Part shown: piece by piece, positions 23,954-32,869 of the stretch
How positions within the stretch are numbered: position 1 is the stretch's first letter
How the letters are laid out: the number at the start of each line of letters is the position of its first letter
Origin: SZUA-430 sp044220975
GTDB lineage: Bacteria > Pseudomonadota > Alphaproteobacteria > Micropepsales > Micropepsaceae
Length of the DNA stretch: 64,000 nt
NCBI GenBank assembly: GCA_044220975.1
Contig: JBGAPZ010000006.1
Span: 62,001-126,000 of the forward strand
Reading direction: 5' to 3'
Translations under genes and position numbers: made by a program
The notes under the pieces: generated by a model
What the model saw: the letters and a program-made list of their open reading frames with translations, nothing else
The model's database searches: none
Told to the model about the DNA's origin: nothing

Positions 23954-24958
23954 TTAGACATGGCCCATGACGCGCTTGGGTTTGTAGGGTTCTTCGAGCG
24001 CTTTGATGTCCTCCGCATCGAGCTTAACGGTGAGCGCGCCGGCAGCGTCTTCGAGGTGGCCCGGCTTTGACGCGCCGACGATCGGCGCGGTGATCGCGGG
24101 TTTCGTGAGCATCCAGGCCAAGGCTACCTGAGCGTTCGGCTTGCCGTGTTTCTTCGCGATCGAGGTCACCCGCTCCACGATCTCGAAGTCTTGCGGCGCG
24201 TAGTAGAGCATGTGAGCGAATTCGTCGGTGCCGGCACGCGAGGTTTCGGCATTCGCGGCGCCCTGCTTTTTCGGGTTGTCGCCCGTCTTGCGGTTGCCGG
24301 TGAGGAAGCCGCGTGCGAGCGGGCTCCACGGAATGACGCCGATACCTTCGTTCAGGCAGAGCGGCAGCATCTCGCGCTCCTCTTCGCGGTAGACGAGGTT
24401 GTAGTGCGGCTGCATGGAGACGAACTCGGCGTATCCATTCTCACGCTGCAGGCCCAGCATCTTCATGAACTGCCAGGCGTACATCGATGACGCGCCGATG
24501 TAGAGCGCCTTGCCTGCCTTCACGACGTCGTTCAGCGCTTCGACGGTTTCTTCCATCGGCGTGTCGTAGTCGAAGCGGTGGATTTGATAGAGGTCGATGT
24601 AGTCGGTTCCAAGGCGCTTGAGGCTGGCGTCGACGGCTTCCATGATGTGTTTGCGCGATAGGCCGCGGTCGTTCGAGCCCTTTCCCATCGGCGAAAAGAC
24701 TTTGGTCGCGATCACGACCTGGTCGCGCTTGGCCATTTCTTTCAGCGCACGGCCGGTGACTTCTTCGCTGACGCCTAGCGAATAGACGTCGGCCGTGTCG
24801 AAGAAGTTGATGCCGAGGTCGAGTGCTTGCTTGAAGTAGGGACGTGAAGCCTGCTCGTCCAAGATCCACTCGCGCCACTTTGGGGTGCCGTACGTCATGC
24901 ACCCGAGGCAGAGGCGGGATACTTTGAGGCCGGTCTTACCGAGTCGGACGTAGTCCAT
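23954..24958 (-). CDS. Aldo/keto reductase
   Basis: The product is 334 aa, an NADPH-dependent TIM-barrel oxidoreductase of the YajO/Tas-like group. The catalytic tetrad is visible: Asp and Tyr in FFDTADVYSLG, Lys in VIATKVFSP and His in LYQIHRFD. The cofactor end is APIVGASKPGHLEDAAGAL. A GGAG ribosome site precedes ATG 24958. A longer frame to 25078 has no supporting features. The substrate cannot be deduced. It is divergent from the following small gene. Confidence 0.92.
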   Translation of the reverse strand: MDYVRLGKTGLKVSRLCLGCMTYGTPKWREWILDEQASRPYFKQALDLGINFFDTADVYSLGVSEEVTGRALKEMAKRDQVVIATKVFSPMGKGSNDRGLSRKHIMEAVDASLKRLGTDYIDLYQIHRFDYDTPMEETVEALNDVVKAGKALYIGASSMYAWQFMKMLGLQRENGYAEFVSMQPHYNLVYREEEREMLPLCLNEGIGVIPWSPLARGFLTGNRKTGDNPKKQGAANAETSRAGTDEFAHMLYYAPQDFEIVERVTSIAKKHGKPNAQVALAWMLTKPAITAPIVGASKPGHLEDAAGALTVKLDAEDIKALEEPYKPKRVMGHV

Positions 24959-25020
24959 GGCAATTCTCCTTCCGTTGCGCCATCTTTGCGCGAAACGGCA
25001 CGGCACGCGAGAGGGAACGG

Positions 25021-25428
25021 ATGGCGAAGTCTTGGGGCGAGAAGCTGCTTGGCGGGCAGCCTGCGCACATCTCACCAATGACGAAGGCGATGTGGGGGCT
25101 GGCGAAAGGCGACAGGCTTTTCATCGCGACGCCGGTCATGGTGCGCGACTACATGAAGAAAATACGCAAAGGCTCATCGCGCACGATTGGACAGATGCGG
25201 GACGACCTGGCAAGGGCCCACAAGGCCGATGCGACCTGTCCGATGACGGCGAGCATATTCGCGCGGATCGCGGCGGAGGCGGCACTTGAGGAAATGGAGG
25301 ACGGTAAGCCGGTCGGCAAGATCACGCCGTTCTGGCGGTTGATCGACGCGAAGAGTCCTGTTGCGAAGAAGTTATCCTGCGGGACGGCGTTTGTCGCGAA
25401 GATGCGGCAGAAGGAAGGGATCGAATGA
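25021..25428 (+). CDS. Conserved hypothetical protein, possible MGMT-like
   Basis: The product is 135 aa, basic and soluble. It contains ATCPMTASIFARIAAEAALEEM and TPFWRLIDAKSPVAKKLSCG, a pattern of a compact helical protein with two separated Cys residues. Similar bacterial proteins are sometimes labelled MGMT-family, but the canonical PCHRV motif is absent here, so I do not assign that activity. Its stop overlaps the start of the next gene (ATGA), implying co-translation with the DSD1-type enzyme. Confidence 0.6.
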   Translation: MAKSWGEKLLGGQPAHISPMTKAMWGLAKGDRLFIATPVMVRDYMKKIRKGSSRTIGQMRDDLARAHKADATCPMTASIFARIAAEAALEEMEDGKPVGKITPFWRLIDAKSPVAKKLSCGTAFVAKMRQKEGIE

Positions 25429-26570
25429 CGAACATGCCCCCTCTGAACGCGCCGCTCATCGGTAGGGCCGACGGCGCGAAATTTCTGGCGACCCCTGCGC
25501 TTGTGATCGATCTGCCAGCGTTCGAGCGGAACGTTGCGGCGATGCAGGAGCACTGCAATCGCATGGGGCTCAAGCTTCGGCCGCATGCCAAGACCCACAA
25601 GTGCGCGGAGATCGCGCGGCGGCAGATCAAAGCGGGAGCGGTCGGGCAGTGCTGCGCGAAGCTCGGCGAGGCCGAGGCGCTCGCCGAGGCCGGGGTCGAC
25701 GGGTTGCTGGTTACGTCACCGGTGGTGACGGCACAGGCGTTCGCGCGGATCGCGAAGCTGAACGCACGGATTGGCGACTTCATGATTGTCGCCGACAGCG
25801 CGGTTTGCGTAGAGGGTTACGCGCAGGCGGCGCGAGCCTCGAGCAAGCGGCTCAAGGTGCTCGTCGACGTCGATATCGGGCTGCATCGAACCGGCATCGC
25901 GCCGGGCGAGCCTGCGCTTGCGCTGGCACAGAAGGTTGCCGCCGACCCACAGCTGCAGTTCATGGGGCTGCAGGGGTATGCGGGACAGTTGCAGCATGTG
26001 CCCGTGTTCGAGGAACGCCGCACCCAATCGCTTGCGGCGTTGAAGCTGCTTGGAGATACACGGGACAAGATCGTGGCGGCGGGAATCCCCTGCCCGATCG
26101 TTTCGGGCGGCGGCACCGGCACGTTCAACATCGACAGTGAAGCGCGCGTGTTCACAGAGTTGCAGGCGGGCTCCTACATCTTCATGGACAAGCAATACGG
26201 CGAAGTGCGCATCGCGAATGCGGCGCCTCTACCGTTCGAGACGGCGCTGTTCGTGCAAACCACGGTCATCTCGTCCGCGATGCCGGGGCTTGCCACCACT
26301 GATGCGGGTTTGAAATCGTTCGCAACAGAAGCGGGAGCGCCGATCATTCATTCCGGCGCGCCGGAGGGCGCGAACTATTTCTTCTTTGGCGACGAGCAAG
26401 GCGGCGTCATGCTGGGTGGCAGCGAGAAGGTGCTGAGGCTTGGAACCAGTTTGCGCTGCAGCGCGCCGCATTGCGATCCGACGGTGAACCTTTATGACGC
26501 GTACCATGTTGCCGAGAGCGACAGGTTGGTCGACATCTGGACCATCGAGGCGCGCGGGCGCTCGGCCTGA
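25425..26570 (+). CDS. DSD1-type PLP-dependent amino acid lyase/aldolase
   Basis: The product is 381 aa, an alanine-racemase fold-III enzyme like D-threonine aldolase or D-serine dehydratase. It has a PLP barrel (about residues 20-260) with the Schiff-base Lys in RPHAKTHK, the phosphate-binding SGGGTGTFNI, and a C-terminal beta domain whose metal-binding pair is SAPHCDPTVNLYD. The His and Cys there hold Zn or another divalent metal in the family. Which D-hydroxy-amino acid it cleaves is not clear. Overlap with the upstream small gene suggests a two-gene operon. Confidence 0.9.
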   Translation: MTNMPPLNAPLIGRADGAKFLATPALVIDLPAFERNVAAMQEHCNRMGLKLRPHAKTHKCAEIARRQIKAGAVGQCCAKLGEAEALAEAGVDGLLVTSPVVTAQAFARIAKLNARIGDFMIVADSAVCVEGYAQAARASSKRLKVLVDVDIGLHRTGIAPGEPALALAQKVAADPQLQFMGLQGYAGQLQHVPVFEERRTQSLAALKLLGDTRDKIVAAGIPCPIVSGGGTGTFNIDSEARVFTELQAGSYIFMDKQYGEVRIANAAPLPFETALFVQTTVISSAMPGLATTDAGLKSFATEAGAPIIHSGAPEGANYFFFGDEQGGVMLGGSEKVLRLGTSLRCSAPHCDPTVNLYDAYHVAESDRLVDIWTIEARGRSA

Positions 26571-26672
26571 TGCGGGAACCCCGAGTGTGAACCGGCTGTT
26601 CATCGTCGGTTCATTGCCGGTGTCCGAACATTTTCTCGGGGCCTTGAGTGGACGAGGAATGGGAGCATTGGC

Positions 26673-27140
26673 ATGAAACTATTGAGCACAATCGCGTTTG
26701 CGATGGCGGCGATGTTCGCCGCGACATTCGCCACGGCGGCGCCCGCCAAGGCGGACAACTTCGGCGTCTATGTCGGATCGAATGGGTTCGGCATCAACGT
26801 CAACAGCTACGACCGCAGATACTATGGCGGCTACAATCGTTGTCGCGATCCTTGGTACCGCCGCCATCATCGGTACTGCCGGAACTACGGCGGTTACGGT
26901 TATGGCGGTTACGGCTATGGGTACTCGAACGGCGGCTACTACAACGGATATTATCCGTATTATCGGTATCGCACCTTCCCGAGACCGCGGTTCAACCACC
27001 GTTGGAACGGTGGCGGGCAGCACTGGGGCGGCAACCAGAACTGGAGCGGCCAGCACAACTGGAGCCACCGGCGCGGTAACCGCGATGGATGGAGCCGGCG
27101 CGACGGCGGTCGCCGTGGCGGACATCGCGACAGGCACTGA
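26673..27140 (+). CDS. Secreted Gly/Tyr/Arg-rich protein
   Basis: The product is 155 aa. A signal peptide (residues 1-28, ending ATAAPAKA) is followed by a low-complexity mature region: first Tyr-rich (RRYYGGYNR, GGYGYGGYGYGY, YYPYYRYR), then Gly/Asn/Trp-rich, then an Arg/Gly/His-rich tail. Such small exported repeats are common in alphaproteobacteria and may coat the surface or bind metal or polyanions. No catalytic features are present. A terminator hairpin follows. Confidence 0.7.
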   Translation: MKLLSTIAFAMAAMFAATFATAAPAKADNFGVYVGSNGFGINVNSYDRRYYGGYNRCRDPWYRRHHRYCRNYGGYGYGGYGYGYSNGGYYNGYYPYYRYRTFPRPRFNHRWNGGGQHWGGNQNWSGQHNWSHRRGNRDGWSRRDGGRRGGHRDRH

Positions 27141-27161
27141 AACGATCGCCTGAATGATACG

Positions 27162-27187
27162 AAGGCCCGCTCGCAAGGCGGGCCTTT
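27162..27187. terminator. Bidirectional rho-independent terminator
   Basis: AAGGCCCGC pairs with GCGGGCCTT around a TCGCAA-type loop and is followed by a T-run (plus strand). It sits between the convergent secreted-protein and PEP mutase-family genes and can end both transcripts. Confidence 0.85.
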
Positions 27188-27193
27188 TTCGTG

Positions 27194-28027
27194 TCAGTCG
27201 CGCTTGAGGTACGCGCTAAGGCCAACGATGTCGTTGTAGGCGTGGAACGTCACGCGTTCGAGCGCCGGATCGGGTTTGCCTTTGAGGAGCGCGTGATAGA
27301 CGCGCTCAGCCGTCTTGGCCGCCGTCAGCAGCGCGGTGATCGGGAAGAGCACGAGGCTGTAGCCGATGGTGCCGAGGTCGGTCGCGTTCAGCATGGGTGT
27401 CTTGCCGTCTTCGACCATATTGGCAACCAGCGGCGTTCCCTTGAAGCGATCGGCAAAGAAGCGCAACTCTTGCTCGCTTTGTGGCGCCTCAATGAAAAGA
27501 ACATCAGCACCGGCGGCGAGGTAGGCCTCGGCGCGGCGGCATGTTTCGTCACGGCCGTGAATTGCGCGCGCGTCGGTGCGGGCGATGATCAGGAAGTCGC
27601 GGCCAGCTCTTGCGTCCACGGCCGCGCGGATTTTGGCGGCGCCTTCTTCGAGCGGCACGACCTCTTTGCCGTCCATGTGGCCGCAGCGTTTGGGAAACAC
27701 CTGATCTTCGAGCTGGATCGCGGCGGCGCCCGCTTGCTCGTAAGCGCGCACCATGCGCTCGACGTTTGCGGTGCCGCCGTGACCGTTGTCGCCGTCGGCG
27801 ATGAGAAATGCGGGCGCGGCAGCGGCGGTGAGCGCGCGCACGCGATCGATCATTTCCGTCGCGCTTACGATGCCAATGTCGGGGACGCCCAGCAGCGAAC
27901 CCGCCACGCCAAAGCCTGTCATGTAGACAGCCTGAGCGCCGGCACGAGTTGCGATACGGGCGGTGAGGGCATCGTAGGCACCGGGCGCGATGAGAACGCC
28001 TTGGCTCAAACGTTCGCGGAGGGTCAT
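27194..28027 (-). CDS. Isocitrate lyase/PEP mutase family protein
   Basis: The product is 277 aa, a TIM-barrel enzyme of the PEP mutase/ICL superfamily, whose members cleave or form C-C or P-C bonds next to a carboxylate (oxaloacetate decarboxylase, methylisocitrate lyase, carboxyPEP mutase). Seen here are LIADGDNGHGG (metal Asp), QLEDQVFPKRCGH (active loop with the catalytic Cys) and IARTDARAIHG. The exact reaction is unclear. The start ATG 28027 has an AGG site, and a GTG 24 bp upstream is possible. It follows yacG on the same strand. Confidence 0.85.
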   Translation of the reverse strand: MTLRERLSQGVLIAPGAYDALTARIATRAGAQAVYMTGFGVAGSLLGVPDIGIVSATEMIDRVRALTAAAAPAFLIADGDNGHGGTANVERMVRAYEQAGAAAIQLEDQVFPKRCGHMDGKEVVPLEEGAAKIRAAVDARAGRDFLIIARTDARAIHGRDETCRRAEAYLAAGADVLFIEAPQSEQELRFFADRFKGTPLVANMVEDGKTPMLNATDLGTIGYSLVLFPITALLTAAKTAERVYHALLKGKPDPALERVTFHAYNDIVGLSAYLKRD

Positions 28028-28069
28028 GACCTGCTGATTACTCTTTCCCACGGCGCGTGGGAAGCCGCG

Positions 28070-28237
28070 TCAGTCTTCGTCCTTGATAGCGTCGGGGACG
28101 TTTTCTTCGGCCGGGATCGCATAGGTACCTTTGAGCCAACGCGAAAGGTCGACGTCGGCGCAGCGTTTGGAGCAGAACGGGCGGAAGCGCTCTTGCGTTT
28201 CGCGCTTACAGATCGGGCAGTGGGAAACCGGCGTCAT
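28070..28237 (-). CDS. yacG: DNA gyrase inhibitor YacG (zinc-finger protein)
   Basis: This is a short 55-aa protein. It carries the YacG zinc site CPIC followed by FCSKRC and the WLKGTYAIP segment that is diagnostic of the family. YacG binds the GyrB C-terminal domain and inhibits DNA binding by gyrase. The ATG overlaps the stop of the RNase G gene (4 bp), matching the conserved order RNase G - yacG. It ends the murA-block transcript. Confidence 0.92.
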   Translation of the reverse strand: MTPVSHCPICKRETQERFRPFCSKRCADVDLSRWLKGTYAIPAEENVPDAIKDED

Positions 28238-29790
28238 TGCTCAGCCCCAACGTCGAATTGCGCGCGCGCGAAGTTTGCGCGCGCCTCGAAGCGAAGGCCG
28301 GCGGCAGCGTGGCGGCGGAGCGTTTGCTTCAGGTCGTCGCCTTGCGCCTCGATCCAGCGAACAACTTCGGGAGCTGCGTAGGCGACGAGCTTCGTGCCCG
28401 GCCTCGCCTTTCCTTCGCGCGCGACGCGGCGAAGCAGTTCGGCGGCGACCGTCACCACGGTCTTGATGCGGCCATGGCCATGGCAGGGATCGCAGACTTC
28501 GGAGAACAGCTTCGACAAGGGCTCGCGCACACGCTTGCGCGTCATCTCGACGAGGCCGAATTCGGACATCGGCAGGATCTGCGTCGGCGTCCGATCCTTC
28601 GACACGCCTTCGGCAAGAACGGTCAGTACTTGGCCGATGTTTTCGGGCTCGCTCAAGTGGATGAAGTCGATGACGATGAGGCCGCCGATACCGCGCAGGC
28701 GCAATTGGCGGCCGATTTCGGCGGCAGCTTCCAGGTTCGTCTTCAGCGAGGTTTGCTCAAGCCCGGTCGCTTCCGTGTAGCTGCCCGAGTTCACGTCGAT
28801 CGAGGTTAGCGCTTCGGTGGTCTCGAGCGTGATCCAACCGCCGGAGGGCAGACGCACGCGCGGCTGCAGCAGCAGTTCGATCTCGCCTTCGATATTGTGC
28901 TGATCGAACAGCTCACCCGGACCGTTGAAGTGGTGGATCTTCTCAACCGCTTGCGGCATCGCTCGCGTTGCGTACGCGCGGGCTTGGGCAACCGCTTCGG
29001 CGTCGTCGATCAGAATGCGCTGCGTTTCGTCGTCGACGCCGTCGCGCATCGTGCGTTCCACGGGGTCGAGGTCGTGGTAGACGGTCGTCGGCACCTTCGC
29101 CATGTTGCGACGCGCTTGAATTGTGCGCCATTCGTCGCCGAGGCGGGCGATATCGGATGCAATGTCGTCGCGGCTTGCGGAAAGCGCCGCTGTTCGCACG
29201 ATGTATCCGGCGCCGGCAGCGGCGCGCGGATCGTTTGCGCCGATGTCGGTCAGAACGTCGGTCAGGCGCTTGCGTTCGCCTTCGTCTTCGATGCGGCGCG
29301 AGAGTGCGACGCCCGATTGGTTCGGCACGAGCACCACCAGCCGTCCAGGCAGCGTGACGTTCGCGGATAGGCGCGCGCCCTTCTCTCCGATCGGGTCTTT
29401 GATGATTTGCACCAGTACGGCTTCGCCCTCGTGCACGCACTTCGTGATGCAGGGCTGATCCATGAAGCTCGGCAGGTCGGCGAGACAACGGGCTTCGCGC
29501 GCGGCGAGGAAGCCTGCCTTTTCCAACCCCAAGTCGACGAAGGCTGCCTGCATGCCAGGCAACACGCGCTGCACGCGGCCGAGCATGATGTTGCCGAGCA
29601 AGCGGTGGCCTTGACGGCCTTCGCGGCCGCTCTCTGCGGTGCGTTCGATGAAGAGTTCGCTTAAGCGCGCTTCATCGACGAAGGCGACCCGCGTTTCGGC
29701 GGGGCCGATGTTAATCAGAACTTCGGAAGCCAAGGCGATACCAAATGCATCAGTTGCGATTGGGCTCAGCTTAGCAGGTTCACGCGGCAC
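28234..29790 (-). CDS. rng: Ribonuclease G/E family endoribonuclease
   Basis: The product is up to 518 aa, RNase G-like since it lacks the long RNase E C-terminal scaffold. It has an N-terminal S1 domain (GNIMLGRVQRVLPGMQAAFVDLG), the catalytic DNase I-like domain with metal-binding Asp residues in SIDVNSG and IVIDFIHL, and the zinc-link CDPCHGHG. It processes rRNA 5' ends and mRNA. The annotated GTG overlaps the end of maf. Since RNase G proteins start just before LINIG, an internal TTG at 29733 is an equally good start. Confidence 0.93.
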   Translation of the reverse strand: MPREPAKLSPIATDAFGIALASEVLINIGPAETRVAFVDEARLSELFIERTAESGREGRQGHRLLGNIMLGRVQRVLPGMQAAFVDLGLEKAGFLAAREARCLADLPSFMDQPCITKCVHEGEAVLVQIIKDPIGEKGARLSANVTLPGRLVVLVPNQSGVALSRRIEDEGERKRLTDVLTDIGANDPRAAAGAGYIVRTAALSASRDDIASDIARLGDEWRTIQARRNMAKVPTTVYHDLDPVERTMRDGVDDETQRILIDDAEAVAQARAYATRAMPQAVEKIHHFNGPGELFDQHNIEGEIELLLQPRVRLPSGGWITLETTEALTSIDVNSGSYTEATGLEQTSLKTNLEAAAEIGRQLRLRGIGGLIVIDFIHLSEPENIGQVLTVLAEGVSKDRTPTQILPMSEFGLVEMTRKRVREPLSKLFSEVCDPCHGHGRIKTVVTVAAELLRRVAREGKARPGTKLVAYAAPEVVRWIEAQGDDLKQTLRRHAAAGLRFEARANFARAQFDVGAEQ

Positions 29791-30352
29791 CGCATGCTTT
29801 AAGCATGTGCAATGTTTCGGTTAGCGGAAGGCCGACAACGTTGGTGTAGGAACCGTTTATCGCGCGCACGAACGCGGCAGCGTGGCCCTGAATCGCATAG
29901 CCGCCCGCTTTGCCCAAACCTTCGGCAGATTTCGCGTAGTCGGCTATTTCTTGCGCATCGAGACGGCGAAAAGCGACTTTCGTTTCAACGAGACGCGTTT
30001 TGAGCTTGGCGTGCGCGTCGATAACCGCGACTGCGGTGATGACGGTATGGCGGCGTCCCGAGAGAATCGACAGGCACTTCGTGACGGTCGCGTCATCTTC
30101 CGCCTTGGGGAGAATTCTGCGCCCGCATGCGACCACCGTGTCGGCCGCGAGAATAACGGCGCTTGGTACGCGAGCGTACACCGCACGCGCTTTGGCCGTC
30201 GCAACACGAAGTGCGTGTTGGCGCGGAGGTTCTTGCGGTGTGGCACTTTCGTCGATGTCGGCGGGTTCGACGCGCACGGGCGTGATGCCGATCTGTGCGA
30301 GCAGCGCGAGACGGCGCGGGCTTGCGCTCGCTAGAACGAATTGTGGTGTCAC
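29780..30352 (-). CDS. maf: Maf-like nucleoside triphosphate pyrophosphatase
   Basis: The product is 190 aa and matches Maf house-cleaning enzymes that hydrolyse non-canonical dTTP/UTP-type nucleotides. Signatures: FVLASASPRRLALLAQIG, the Glu/Asp site VILAADTVV with KAEDD, and the C-terminal GYAIQGHAAAFVRAINGSYTNVVGLPL. It sits between infA and RNase G with short overlaps on both sides, as in the conserved alphaproteobacterial order. Confidence 0.95.
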   Translation of the reverse strand: MTPQFVLASASPRRLALLAQIGITPVRVEPADIDESATPQEPPRQHALRVATAKARAVYARVPSAVILAADTVVACGRRILPKAEDDATVTKCLSILSGRRHTVITAVAVIDAHAKLKTRLVETKVAFRRLDAQEIADYAKSAEGLGKAGGYAIQGHAAAFVRAINGSYTNVVGLPLTETLHMLKACGAA

Positions 30353-30567
30353 TTGCTGCGGTAGACGATCCGGCCCTTCGTCAGATCGTACGGAGTCATT
30401 TCGACGGTCACCTTGTCGCCCGCGAGCACGCGGATGCGGTTCTTGCGCATTTTGCCTGCGGTGTGCGCGATCACAATGTGCTCGTTGTCGAGCTTCACGC
30501 GGAAGGTCGCGTTCGGGAGAAGCTCCACGACCGTGCCTTCGAAACTGAGCAGTTCTTCTTTCGCCAT
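30349..30567 (-). CDS. infA: Translation initiation factor IF-1
   Basis: The product is 72 aa, the exact usual length. IF-1 binds the 30S A site. The OB fold begins MAKEELLSFEGTVVELLPNATFRV and ends TPYDLTKGRIVYRSK. I choose ATG 30567 on family length; the longer frame to 30660 is spurious. The stop overlaps the maf start. Confidence 0.98.
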   Translation of the reverse strand: MAKEELLSFEGTVVELLPNATFRVKLDNEHIVIAHTAGKMRKNRIRVLAGDKVTVEMTPYDLTKGRIVYRSK

Positions 30568-30631
30568 TCTTATCTTTCTCAATCGAAATCGCGGCGGAGA
30601 ATGGTGACGCGACTGGCCAAAAGCAAGCAAA

Positions 30632-31093
30632 TTAGGGCTCAGGCGCGGGGCGCGCGGCAAAGCGCTCCTTCAAAAACCTCAGAATCGTGTCGCGAGCTTG
30701 TCGATAAGCCGCCAACCGCTGCTCGCGCGAGCCCTCATAAGCGCTGGGATCGGGCACTTTCCAGTATTCGACCTCGACTGCTTGCGCTTGCGTAAGTTCC
30801 AGCGCTTTGTGACGCGCTTGTGGGCTTAGCGTGATAATGAGGTCGAACGACGTGTCGTTGAGCGTCTCGAACGTCTTGGGATGAAGATGAGAGAGATCGA
30901 TGCCGATTTCGTCCATCACTTCGACGGCGATCGGGTCGAGCACGCCGGCGCGGACGCCGCAACTCTCGACATAGATGTGCCGGCCGAACAGGTGCTTCAT
31001 AAGCGCCGCTGCCATCGGCGAGCGGATCGCATTCATAGAACACGAAAACAGCACGGCATCGGGCAGGTCTTCGCCGTTCGGTCCCTTCGCCAT
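30632..31093 (-). CDS. Low-molecular-weight phosphotyrosine phosphatase-like protein
   Basis: The product is 153 aa. The P-loop C(X)5R is CSMNAIRSPMA near residue 18, and the general-acid Asp is in VPDPSAYEG. The fold also serves arsenate reductase, but the conserved position between UPF0262 and infA in alphaproteobacteria favours a phosphatase-like housekeeping role. The ATG 31093 lies 2 bp after the UPF0262 stop. A much longer frame is rejected. Confidence 0.88.
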   Translation of the reverse strand: MAKGPNGEDLPDAVLFSCSMNAIRSPMAAALMKHLFGRHIYVESCGVRAGVLDPIAVEVMDEIGIDLSHLHPKTFETLNDTSFDLIITLSPQARHKALELTQAQAVEVEYWKVPDPSAYEGSREQRLAAYRQARDTILRFLKERFAARPAPEP

Positions 31094-31095
31094 CG

Positions 31096-31578
31096 CTAGA
31101 CCTTGACGTGCAGCGCGCAGATGAGCGTGAAGAGGCGGCGCGCCGTGTCGTGGTCGACGGCGATTTTGCCGGTGAGGCGTTCGCGCAACAACTGGGAGCC
31201 TTCGTCGTGCAGGCCGCGGCGGCCCATGTCGATCGCTTCGATCTGCGAAGGCGCGGCCGAGCGGATCGCTTGGTAGTAGGTGTCGCACACGACGAAGTAG
31301 TCGCGAATTACGCGCTTCAGCGGCGTCAGCGAGAGGACGTGCGTTGCGTGCGTTTCGCCAGTCTCGTGCGAAATATGGAAGACCAGGCGATTTTCCTGCA
31401 CGCCGAGCTTCAGCACGAACGGGCCACCCGCCGCACCTTCAGGGGCGAAATGGTTTTGCTCCAATAGATCGAAGATCGCGATGCGGCGTTCGTGCTCGAC
31501 GTCGGGTCCGCGCGGGGCGATCGAAGCCTCGTCCAGGTGCACGTCGACGAGTCGGGTCGGCGGCTTTTCGTCGGTCAT
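31096..31578 (-). CDS. UPF0262 family protein
   Basis: The product is 160 aa, the length of UPF0262, an alphaproteobacterial family of unknown function. Typical strings are HERRIAIFDLLEQNHF, FHISHETGETH and PLKRVIRDYFVVCDTYYQAIR. The start overlaps the hisD stop by 4 bp (ATGA), so it is translated with hisD. Confidence 0.93.
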   Translation of the reverse strand: MTDEKPPTRLVDVHLDEASIAPRGPDVEHERRIAIFDLLEQNHFAPEGAAGGPFVLKLGVQENRLVFHISHETGETHATHVLSLTPLKRVIRDYFVVCDTYYQAIRSAAPSQIEAIDMGRRGLHDEGSQLLRERLTGKIAVDHDTARRLFTLICALHVKV

Positions 31579-32864
31579 CGGTTCAGACGGATGCGGATCG
31601 AGCGCGCATGCGCGGAAAGGCCTTCGGCGTCGGCGAGCGTGGCGGCACTGTCGCCGAGTTGAGCGAGCGCTTCGGCCGTGCACCCAATGACGGTCGTGCG
31701 CTTCATGAAGTCGAACACGGAGAGGCCGGACGAGAAGCGTGCGGCGCGCGCGGTGGGAAGCACGTGGTTCGGGCCGCCGACATAGTCGCCGATCGCCTCC
31801 GGTGTGTACGCGCCCAAGAAGATCGCGCCGGCGTGACGGATGCGCGCGGCAAGGGCGTCAGGGTTGGCGACGCAGAGCTGAACATGTTCGGCGGCAATAC
31901 GGTCCGCGAGTGCGGGCGCTTCATCGAGCGATTTTACGAGGATGATGGCACCGTGTTGTCGCCAGCTGACGCGTGCGATCTGCGCACGCGGCAGGCCAGC
32001 CAGCTGGCGGTCGACTTCGGCGGCCACGGCTTTGGCCAGGGGGTCGTCGTCGGTGATCAGGATGCTTTGCGCTGCTTCGTCATGTTCAGCTTGCGCCAGC
32101 AAGTCGGCGGCGAGCCACGCGGGATCATTCGCTTTGTCGGCGATGATGAGAACTTCCGAGGGACCTGCAATCGAATCGATTCCCACACGGCCGAAGACTT
32201 GCCGCTTGGCCGCCGCAACGTAGGCGTTGCCGGGACCTACGATCTTGTCGACCGGGGCGATGGTCTTTGTGCCGTAGGCCAATGCCGCCACGGCTTGTGC
32301 GCCGCCGATCCGGTAGATTTCGGTGACACCGGCAAGATCGAGTGCGGCCAGCACCAACGGGTTCAGCTTGCCTTCGGGCGCCGGCGTTGCCGCAACGATG
32401 CGCTTCACACCGGCAAGGTGCGCTGGAATTGCATTCATCAAGACGCTGGAGGGATAGGCGGCGAGGCCACCGGGAATATAGAGGCCGGCTGCGTCGACCG
32501 CGGTCCAGCGGGCGCCGAGCGTTACGCCGGCCGCATCGGTGTAGCGGTCATCGACGGGTTTGTGGCGGGCGTGGAACGCTTCGATGCGAGCGGCGGCGTG
32601 CTTCAGCGCGTCGAGTGTGGCCGGCGGCACCATTGCCTTGGCTGCCGCGACATCGGCGGCGCCGACGCGCAGGCTTGTCGTGACCGGATCGAAGCGGTCG
32701 AAGCGCTTTGTGAGATCGATGAGTGCTGCGTCGCCGCGCGCTTGCACGTCGGCAATGATTGTCGCGACGGCGGACGACACGTCGGTCGCGGCTTCGCGCT
32801 TTTCGTCAAGCAGGCTTGCGAACGCGCCTGCGAAGTCGGTTGTCGACGTGCTGAGCCTGCGCAT
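31575..32864 (-). CDS. hisD: Histidinol dehydrogenase
   Basis: The product is 429 aa. HisD carries out the last two NAD-dependent steps of histidine biosynthesis, histidinol to histidine. Visible: GLYIPGGLAAYPSSVLMNAIPA (NAD site), GPGNAYVAAAKRQVFGRVGIDSIAGPSE, the zinc ligands in QAEHDEAAQS, and the late GPNHVLPTARAARFSSGLSV. It lies between DUF2948 and UPF0262 rather than in a his operon, as is common in alphaproteobacteria. Confidence 0.97.
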   Translation of the reverse strand: MRRLSTSTTDFAGAFASLLDEKREAATDVSSAVATIIADVQARGDAALIDLTKRFDRFDPVTTSLRVGAADVAAAKAMVPPATLDALKHAAARIEAFHARHKPVDDRYTDAAGVTLGARWTAVDAAGLYIPGGLAAYPSSVLMNAIPAHLAGVKRIVAATPAPEGKLNPLVLAALDLAGVTEIYRIGGAQAVAALAYGTKTIAPVDKIVGPGNAYVAAAKRQVFGRVGIDSIAGPSEVLIIADKANDPAWLAADLLAQAEHDEAAQSILITDDDPLAKAVAAEVDRQLAGLPRAQIARVSWRQHGAIILVKSLDEAPALADRIAAEHVQLCVANPDALAARIRHAGAIFLGAYTPEAIGDYVGGPNHVLPTARAARFSSGLSVFDFMKRTTVIGCTAEALAQLGDSAATLADAEGLSAHARSIRIRLNR

Positions 32865-32869
32865 GGGCC

